Source: JANXSD01 sp043758125
Lineage (GTDB): Bacteria; Bacteroidota; Bacteroidia; AKYH767-A; OLB10
Assembly: GCA_043758125.1 (NCBI GenBank)
Contig: JAYVOC010000049.1
Span: 1-9,627 of the forward strand
Direction: 5' to 3'
DNA length: 9,627 nucleotides
Part shown: one piece after another, positions 6,554-9,627 of the stretch
How positions within the stretch are numbered: position 1 is the stretch's first letter
Layout of the letters: the number at the start of each line of letters is the position of its first letter
The notes under the pieces: generated by a model
What the model was told of the DNA's origin: nothing
Databases searched by the model: none
The model's input: only the letters and a program-made list of their open reading frames with translations
Program-made: the position numbers and the translations under genes

Positions 6554-7498
6554 ATGCATAAGAAAATAAAGTTTATTGAAGTGAAGTCTGAGATTGGCGC
6601 TGGTACGCGTGGAGCAAGTTTAGGTCCGGATGCAATCAAGGTTGCTGCTTTAGATTATGGAAGTACTTTGTTCCACAAGATCAGCTCTGTTGAGATTCCT
6701 GTCGAGAACAACTTGCTTTTCGAACCTCAAGGAAGCCCTTATGCTAAACGTCTTCGAGGCATCCTAAATGTTTATGAGAAGCTTGTTAAAACTGTAGGCG
6801 ACACCCTAAAAGCAAAGGAGTTCCCTATAGTTCTAGCCGGTGATCATAGCTCTGCAGGAGGAACGATCGCGGGGATAAAAGCAGCCTTCCCTAAGAATAG
6901 ATTAGGTGTAATCTGGATTGATGCACACGCCGATTTGCATTCTCCTTATACTAGTCCGACCGGCAATGTTCATGGTATGCCGTTAGCTGCTTCATTGGGA
7001 GAAGACAACAGTGCAAGTAGGATGAATAAGCCTGATAAGGACACTGCAGATTTATGGAATAGACTTAAAAAGGTAGGTGGGATCGCTCCCAAAATCAATT
7101 ATTCAGACTTAGTATACATTGCCGTTAGAGATGTTGAGCCTGAAGAAACATATCTTATTAAGAAACATAAAATCAAATGTTTTACCACTAACGACGTTCG
7201 ACGTGATGGGGTTGAGAAGATTGCACGTGATGCTTTAGCTTATCTTAACAATTGTCAGATGATCTATGTTTCGTTTGATGTAGACAGTATGGATTCATCT
7301 ATTTCCAAAGGTACTGGAACTCCCGTTCGGAATGGAATTACGGAAAAGGAAGCAGGTTCGTTATGTGTTAGATTGATTCAAAATGAAAAAGTTTGTTGTT
7401 TTGAAATAGCCGAAGTAAATCCTACGCTTGATAAAGAAAATTTAATGGCTGAAAATACATTTGAAATTCTTCAACGTGTAGTTTCTCAAATCGCATAA
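6554..7498 (+). CDS. Arginase/agmatinase-family ureohydrolase
   Basis: A 314-residue binuclear-manganese ureohydrolase, normal length for the family. All six metal ligands are visible: His98 (AGDHSSAGG), Asp123, His125 and Asp127 (WIDAHADLH), and Asp242 and Asp244 (SFDVDSMD). Family features GAGTRGASLGPDAI (15-28), the arginase-like TGNVHGMP (136-143), VRDVEPEE (191-198), GTGTP (253-257) and EIAEVNPTLD (284-293, Glu287 at the guanidinium site) are all present. Overall it resembles arginase more than typical agmatinase, but residues that bind the amino-acid end of arginine are changed (His129, Thr136 and Glu195 where rat arginase I has Asn130, Ser137 and Asp183). It would release urea from arginine (giving ornithine) or from agmatine (giving putrescine). 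The divergent decarboxylase favours agmatine; the motifs favour arginase, so I give no symbol. No strong TAnnTTTG box precedes it. GC content is higher in its first half than its end. argS follows after 43 bases. Confidence 0.85.
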   Translation: MHKKIKFIEVKSEIGAGTRGASLGPDAIKVAALDYGSTLFHKISSVEIPVENNLLFEPQGSPYAKRLRGILNVYEKLVKTVGDTLKAKEFPIVLAGDHSSAGGTIAGIKAAFPKNRLGVIWIDAHADLHSPYTSPTGNVHGMPLAASLGEDNSASRMNKPDKDTADLWNRLKKVGGIAPKINYSDLVYIAVRDVEPEETYLIKKHKIKCFTTNDVRRDGVEKIARDALAYLNNCQMIYVSFDVDSMDSSISKGTGTPVRNGITEKEAGSLCVRLIQNEKVCCFEIAEVNPTLDKENLMAENTFEILQRVVSQIA

Positions 7499-7525
7499 TA
7501 TTTTTGATCTATATTGAACTCAATA
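7499..7525 (+). promoter_or_regulatory. Candidate argS promoter box and adjoining palindrome
   Basis: TATTTTTG at 7499-7506 matches TAnnTTTG exactly and begins right after the stop codon of the ureohydrolase gene. It is followed by the palindrome TATTGA-AC-TCAATA at 7512-7525, near the expected transcription start, where a repressor could bind. The -33 region lies inside the upstream gene and shows no good TTTG. argS could therefore have its own promoter in addition to read-through. The box is a T-rich match and could be chance. Confidence 0.35.
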
Positions 7526-7541
7526 GTAAAGTTAATTTAAT

Positions 7542-9350
7542 ATGTTATTTGAACTCGAATTACGTGCGGCTACCGAAAGGGCAATGCAAGAATTATACAA
7601 GATCTCTGTAAGTCCAGATGATATTTCAATTAACGAAACTCGAAAGGATTTCGAAGGTGATTTAACAGTCGTTGTTTTTAATCTTGCAAAATTAGCAAGA
7701 CAAAGTCCAGATGTTTTGGGAAAAAATGTTGGCGATTGGTTAAATGAACATTGTGGAGAAGTTTTACGCTATAATGTTGTAAAAGGGTTTTTAAACATCG
7801 TTGTTAAAACTGAAGCATGGCAAAATGTTTATGCGGAAGCATCTTTAGATAAAAGCTTTGGACGAGTTAGCATAAATGCAAATGTTTCTAAACATCCAGT
7901 TTTAGTTGAATATAGTTCACCTAATACAAATAAGCCATTACATCTTGGGCATGTTAGAAATAATTTTTTAGGATATGCTATTGCAGAAATATTAAATGCT
8001 ACTGGAAACCCAGTTAGAAAAGTAAATCTTATAAATGATCGTGGTATCCACATTTGTAAATCAATGTTAGCATGGATGAAAAATGGAAATGGAGAAACTC
8101 CAGAGTCAACTGGAATAAAAGGCGACCATTTGGTAGGTAAATATTATGTGAATTTTGATCAGACGTACAAGGCTGAAATTATTCAGTTAATGGAAAGTGG
8201 AGTTGAAGAAGAAATTGCCAAAAAAACTGCTCCTTCAATTATTGAAGCTCAAGATTTACTTTTAAAATGGGAGTTAAATGATCCTGCAACAGTTCAGTTA
8301 TGGGAAACCATGAACAGTTGGGTATATAAAGGTTTTGATGCAACTTATAATATGATGGGTGTTGGTTTTGATAAATTTTATTATGAATCAGAAACCTATT
8401 TGCTAGGAAAAGGAATTGTTTTAGAAGGATTAGAAAAGGGTGTTTTTTATAAAAAAGAAGATGGCTCTGTTTGGATCGATCTAACAGAAGAAGGATTGGA
8501 TCAAAAATTATTGATTCGTGCGGATGGTACCAGTGTATATATCACACAAGATTTAGGTACTGCAAAAATGCGCTATGAAGAAACCAAGTTTACAAAACTT
8601 ATTTATGTTGTAGGAAATGAACAGGAGTATCATTTTAAGGTGCTTCGTGCCATAATGAAACGTTTAGGTTATGATTGGTGGAATGAATTGCAACATCTTT
8701 CTTATGCAATGGTAGATCTTCCTTCTGGGAAAATGAAATCCCGCGAAGGCACAGTTGTGGATGCAGATGATTTAATGCAAGAGATGATTGATGAGGCGAA
8801 AAAGATTACACAGGAACTAGGTAAAATTGACGACTTCGAAAGTGATGAGGCGAATGCATTGTATCACATGATAGGAATGGGAGCTCTTAAATATTTTATC
8901 TTAAAAATTGATCCTGAAAAAAGGATGTTGTTTAATCCTTCAGAGTCTATCGATTTCAATGGTAATACTGGTCCATTTATTCAATATACGTATGCTCGAA
9001 TTCGTTCTGTGATTCGTAAAGGTGTACAATATAAAAACCTTACGGGTTATGAATCATTCAATCCTGTTACGTATAAAAATATAAATGAAAAGGAAAGGGA
9101 TTTGATGAAAATCATTTTAGATTATCCATATCAATTAGGTGATGCAGCAGATAAATTATCTCCAGCGATAATTGCAAATTATGTGTATGAACTTGCTAAA
9201 GTTTTTAATCAATTTTATCATGAAAATGCTATTGTAGAAGAATCTCAAACAGAAACTTCCATGTTTCGAATGCACTTAAGTAATCAATGTGCGAGAATTA
9301 TAAAAATGGCATTTGCTTTATTGGGAATTCAAGTTCCTGAAAGAATGTAA
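7542..9350 (+). CDS. argS: Arginyl-tRNA synthetase
   Basis: A 602-residue class I aminoacyl-tRNA synthetase that charges tRNA-Arg with arginine using ATP. Residues 1 to about 95 form the N-terminal additional domain typical of ArgRS (with FEGDLTVVVFNLAK). The catalytic domain has SSPNTNKPLHLGH at 125-137, containing the HIGH-type motif HLGH 134-137, then INDRGIH 164-170, and the KMSKS-type motif as KMKSREG at 397-403. The C-terminal DALR anticodon-binding domain begins around QYTYARIRSV (481-490) and ends in LGIQVPERM, a typical ArgRS terminus. Length and motifs are complete. The ATG at 7542 gives a standard N-terminus. It lies 43 bases after the ureohydrolase and five bases before the next gene, so the three may share transcripts. 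It is essential for translation and its presence beside two other arginine-using enzymes is notable. Confidence 0.97.
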   Translation: MLFELELRAATERAMQELYKISVSPDDISINETRKDFEGDLTVVVFNLAKLARQSPDVLGKNVGDWLNEHCGEVLRYNVVKGFLNIVVKTEAWQNVYAEASLDKSFGRVSINANVSKHPVLVEYSSPNTNKPLHLGHVRNNFLGYAIAEILNATGNPVRKVNLINDRGIHICKSMLAWMKNGNGETPESTGIKGDHLVGKYYVNFDQTYKAEIIQLMESGVEEEIAKKTAPSIIEAQDLLLKWELNDPATVQLWETMNSWVYKGFDATYNMMGVGFDKFYYESETYLLGKGIVLEGLEKGVFYKKEDGSVWIDLTEEGLDQKLLIRADGTSVYITQDLGTAKMRYEETKFTKLIYVVGNEQEYHFKVLRAIMKRLGYDWWNELQHLSYAMVDLPSGKMKSREGTVVDADDLMQEMIDEAKKITQELGKIDDFESDEANALYHMIGMGALKYFILKIDPEKRMLFNPSESIDFNGNTGPFIQYTYARIRSVIRKGVQYKNLTGYESFNPVTYKNINEKERDLMKIILDYPYQLGDAADKLSPAIIANYVYELAKVFNQFYHENAIVEESQTETSMFRMHLSNQCARIIKMAFALLGIQVPERM

Positions 9351-9355
9351 TCAAG

Positions 9356-9627
9356 ATGAAACGCATATTCCCAGTACTTTTAATGACAGTAATAATTTTT
9401 AATGCTGGAATTTTATCTGCGATTATAGCTCGTTCAGTTGCTTCTGTAAGTATGCCAATAACATCTTTAAAGAATGGCGATCTAATTCTTAGAAATGGTA
9501 AGGGAATAGTGAGCCATTGGTTTAGAAGAATGTCATTGCACGATCAACAATTTTCTCATGCAGGATTGATAAATATAGTTGGTAATACTGTTTTTGTTTT
9601 GCATGCTTATCAAGAGGCAAATCCTTC
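9356..9627 (+). CDS. Partial YiiX-like permuted NlpC/P60 family protein
   Basis: A new frame starts at ATG 9356, five bases after the argS stop, and runs open off the window end, giving 90 complete codons. Residues 4-25 are strongly hydrophobic (a signal peptide or membrane anchor). Then come LKNGDLILRNG (38-48) and a run ending FSHAGLI (66-72), the pattern of circularly permuted NlpC/P60 papain-like proteins such as YiiX (PF05708 type), in which His68 would be the catalytic histidine and the cysteine comes later, beyond the window. HAYQ at 83-86 fits the next core strand. Such proteins are thought to act on peptides, amides or lipids at the envelope; the substrate here is unknown. The tight spacing suggests co-transcription with argS. 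Confidence 0.7.
   Translation, partial: MKRIFPVLLMTVIIFNAGILSAIIARSVASVSMPITSLKNGDLILRNGKGIVSHWFRRMSLHDQQFSHAGLINIVGNTVFVLHAYQEANP

Noticed and set aside
6550..6561. ATG at 6550 upstream of the ureohydrolase start
   Set aside because: It opens a frame of only three codons (Met-Tyr-Ala-stop) overlapping the real start at 6554. It is probably incidental, though a translation-coupling effect is possible.
7829..8053. 74-codon antisense frame within argS
   Set aside because: It lies opposite the conserved HLGH region of argS and has no independent support.

Overview
The window looks like chromosomal DNA from a member of the Bacteroidota. Two large cell-surface proteins end in C-terminal domains of the type IX secretion system (T9SS), a machinery confined to this phylum. 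DNA is AT-rich, candidate promoters resemble the Bacteroidota TAnnTTTG -7 box rather than a sigma70 box, and start codons lack clear Shine-Dalgarno sequences. I cannot name genus or species.

Layout. (1) Positions 1-3126, plus strand: the 3' part of a giant adhesin-like protein with eleven PKD repeats and a gliding-motility-type (type B) T9SS C-terminal domain; the 5' end lies outside the window. A strong intrinsic terminator follows at about 3204-3241. (2) Positions 3313-4902, plus strand: a secreted protein with signal peptide, seven delta-60 repeats and a type A T9SS sorting domain, preceded by a candidate promoter and a perfect 10-bp inverted repeat that includes the start codon. (3) Positions 4942-5029: a compact intergenic element of paired mini-hairpins between convergent genes. 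(4) Positions 5017-6408, minus strand: a compact fold-III PLP-dependent decarboxylase, probably arginine decarboxylase. (5) Positions 6554-7498, plus strand: an arginase/agmatinase-family ureohydrolase, divergent from the decarboxylase. (6) Positions 7542-9350: arginyl-tRNA synthetase (argS). (7) From 9356 to the window end: the start of a YiiX-like permuted NlpC/P60 protein, five bases behind argS.

How they may fit together. The left third is envelope and secretion cargo: both proteins should cross the inner membrane by Sec and the outer membrane by T9SS. The right part is an arginine neighbourhood: a decarboxylase that would turn arginine into agmatine, a ureohydrolase that would hydrolyse arginine or agmatine, and the enzyme that charges tRNA-Arg. 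Decarboxylase plus agmatinase would give putrescine; this depends on the unresolved substrate of the ureohydrolase.

I found no mobile element, CRISPR array, tRNA or rRNA. Most of the window is ordinary chromosomal content. The observations most worth a second look are the two-unit mini-hairpin element, the changed cofactor- and substrate-binding residues in the two arginine enzymes, the fixed 82-residue PKD periodicity with paired cysteines, and several inverted repeats at promoters.
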